NCBI GenBank assembly: GCA_963556495.2
Contig: OY747702.1
Location: 9,081,193-9,145,192 of the forward strand
Direction: 5' to 3'
Origin: Valencia hispanica
Taxonomy: Eukaryota > Chordata > Actinopteri > Cyprinodontiformes > Valenciidae
Length of the DNA stretch: 64,000 nucleotides
The position numbers and the translations under genes were made by a program. Of this stretch, positions 62,498 to 64,000 are shown piece by piece. Under the pieces are notes generated by a model. It made no database searches, was not told the origin of the DNA, and was given only the letters and a program-made list of their open reading frames with translations. Numbering within the stretch: the stretch's first letter is position 1; each line of letters begins with the position of its first letter.

Positions 62498-62547
62498 AAC
62501 GCGCTGTGACCTGACACCCCCCCTATATTGCACAATACTAACACTCT
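62498..62547. repeat. Direct repeat, left copy
   Basis: AACGCGCTGTGACCTGAC, a C-run, then TATATTGCACAATACTAACA. Its partner at 63726-63774 differs at only a few bases. Flanking sequences also share AAACTAA phrases to the right. Origin unknown. Confidence 0.85.
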
Positions 62548-63725
62548 CTGAAACTAAAAGTGCATTATGTGTTTAACACTCCTACCGACTCCAGGTCTAT
62601 GTTTGATCCAGTACACATCACAGCTGTAGTCCAACACTATTTTTTTTATTAGTTGAAAGTGATAGTCAGCAAAACTCTAAATGAATTGTTTCCCTGTTTG
62701 AATTGAACTACTTAAATAAATGAACTCAAACTCCATGATATTTAGCAAGGTACACTTTCATGTTGACTTGAGTGCTTTTTACAGTCCTACTCACACATGT
62801 TATCTTACACTAGCCATCTGATACTGCTAGGGGACAATGAATGAACCTTCAAGTGCAGAGACTATTAAGAAAAGCCACATTAAATGCACTGCTTGCCTTC
62901 ATTTGATATCATAAAGAAATGAGAATACCTATAAATGTTGTTTTATAATTAAACAAAAAGGAAAAGACTTTCACAGGGAAAGCATGGGGGACTTTATGGA
63001 GTACTCTGCTGTAACTCTCTGAAGCATGAAGTCATGTTTAATTGGCTTGCTGTGACCCTGAAAATGTTTCCCCTGATTAAGCCATGTTAAAAGAAGAGTC
63101 AGCGAGGGATGAAACAGACTAATTGAGATGAGATACGGAAATTATTTGCCCTGGATCTTACTTAATATAAACGAAGCAACGGCAGTGCGAGCTGTGACCT
63201 GTATATTCTTTAATTAATACAGCTAAATTTACAATAATTACCTTTAGACTTCTACAACATTTTACTGTTTTTAGCTTATTGTCTACACAAACACTCCAGT
63301 GGAGCAAGAAAAGTAGGTCGTGAACAAACAACTTTAGCATCATTTAAAACGACTCCTTCACCTGACTGCAAAGATACTGAAGCGTTGGTTATGTTTATAT
63401 GAAACAAACACAAAGTGTCAGAGAACCTCTAAGAAAAAAATACGTTTCCTTTCATTCTTTTATTCCCGTTTGGATGCTTGAAGGGTGTGTTTAATGTTTT
63501 TTTTTTTTGTTCTGTCTCAGCAGTCATCTCTATGGAGTAAAAAAATGTTGTTCAGTCAAATTAGTGTGTGATCCTTAGGCCTATTGTCCCTTCTCTGTTA
63601 TAAATACACTCACTGGCAAAAAAACAAAAACAAACATTAACTCAATGCAGATTAGAGTGGTAACATTTGGGGCTGGGACATTATATTGAGCGGATATCTA
63701 TCATGTGGGATGAACTCCTTAACAG

Positions 63726-63774
63726 AACGCGCTGTGACCTGACCCCCCCCTATATTGCAGAATACTAACACTCT
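63726..63774. repeat. Direct repeat, right copy
   Basis: Same sequence as 62498-62547 with one C-run length change and a C/G difference. Together they bracket 1.2 kb of unassigned DNA. Confidence 0.85.
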
Positions 63775-64000
63775 TTTTAAAACTAACACCCTTGTCACAC
63801 ATGTCCCAGGATAAAATGACACACTCAAAAAGGAATGCAGCCTCAACAGGTGACTGATTAAGTGGTATCTCTTTAATCAAAGGTGTTCTAAACATGCAGC
63901 ATCACTTGCTCCATTCACGCTTGCATGCACAAATGGCACAGGGCCGTGAGCGCATCCTCCAAGCAATATAACATTATAATTAAATGTTTCTTGCTTGAAA

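Larger units (their letters stand above)
60231..64000. other. No recognised gene
   Basis: The last 3.8 kb have short motif-less ORFs on both strands (the longest, 60389-60754 minus, is unassigned). One 50-bp direct repeat pair occurs at 62498 and 63726. Confidence 0.5.

Overview
The window looks like intergenic or intronic DNA from a teleost fish. The evidence is the repeat content: Tc1-like, hAT and PIF/Harbinger DNA transposons, several fish-type LINE families with 5'-truncated copies, a Gmr1-type Ty3/Gypsy element and an ERV-like retrovirus. Simple repeats (AT, TCTA, CA, GGAC) are long. I could not name the species, and I recognised no host protein-coding exon, tRNA, rRNA or CRISPR. Nearly every convincing open reading frame belongs to a mobile element.

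Layout. 1-2.1 kb holds nothing recognised. From about 2.1 kb a LINE 3' end (RT C-terminus plus 3' UTR) is split by a complete endogenous retrovirus at 2985-12473. That provirus has two almost identical LTRs and a perfect 4-bp target duplication (CCTG). The last ~75 bp of the host LINE resume at 12474. Inside the provirus are a 1.8-kb leader, a gag gene with one frame break, a gag stop (TGA) with pol continuing in the same frame, a pol frame break between RNase H and integrase, an integrase that loses its C-terminus, and only a membrane-anchor remnant of env.

12.5-17.3 kb has a decayed Tc1 fragment, a LINE tail and the end of a hAT element. 17.3-22.5 kb is a broken Ty3/Gypsy element of the Gmr1 type, with order Gag-protease-integrase-RT-RNase H and only a 3' LTR. 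Its 3' LTR abuts a minus-strand PIF/Harbinger transposase pseudogene that still shows a 73-bp intron.

23-45 kb is a field of truncated LINE copies, mostly minus strand, and one Tc1 remnant. One LINE 3'-UTR family occurs five times in the window, and a second LINE 3'-end family three times. 46.0-46.95 kb is a non-autonomous hAT element with a perfect 8-bp target duplication. 47.4-48.5 kb is a minus-strand retroposon whose ORF resembles the SGNH/GDSL esterase domain of some LINE ORF1 proteins. 50.7-51.0 kb is a 300-bp CA array. 55.7-60.2 kb holds another LINE tail, a Tc1 miniature element with TA target duplication, a decayed Gypsy integrase, a Tc1 copy split by an LTR-like insert, and a 0.7-kb inverted-repeat element with subterminal repeats. 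60.2-64 kb is mostly unassigned, with one 50-bp direct repeat pair.

No genes here work together as a host pathway. The interest lies in nesting order, unusual pol organisation and the contrast between the young provirus LTRs and its damaged interior.
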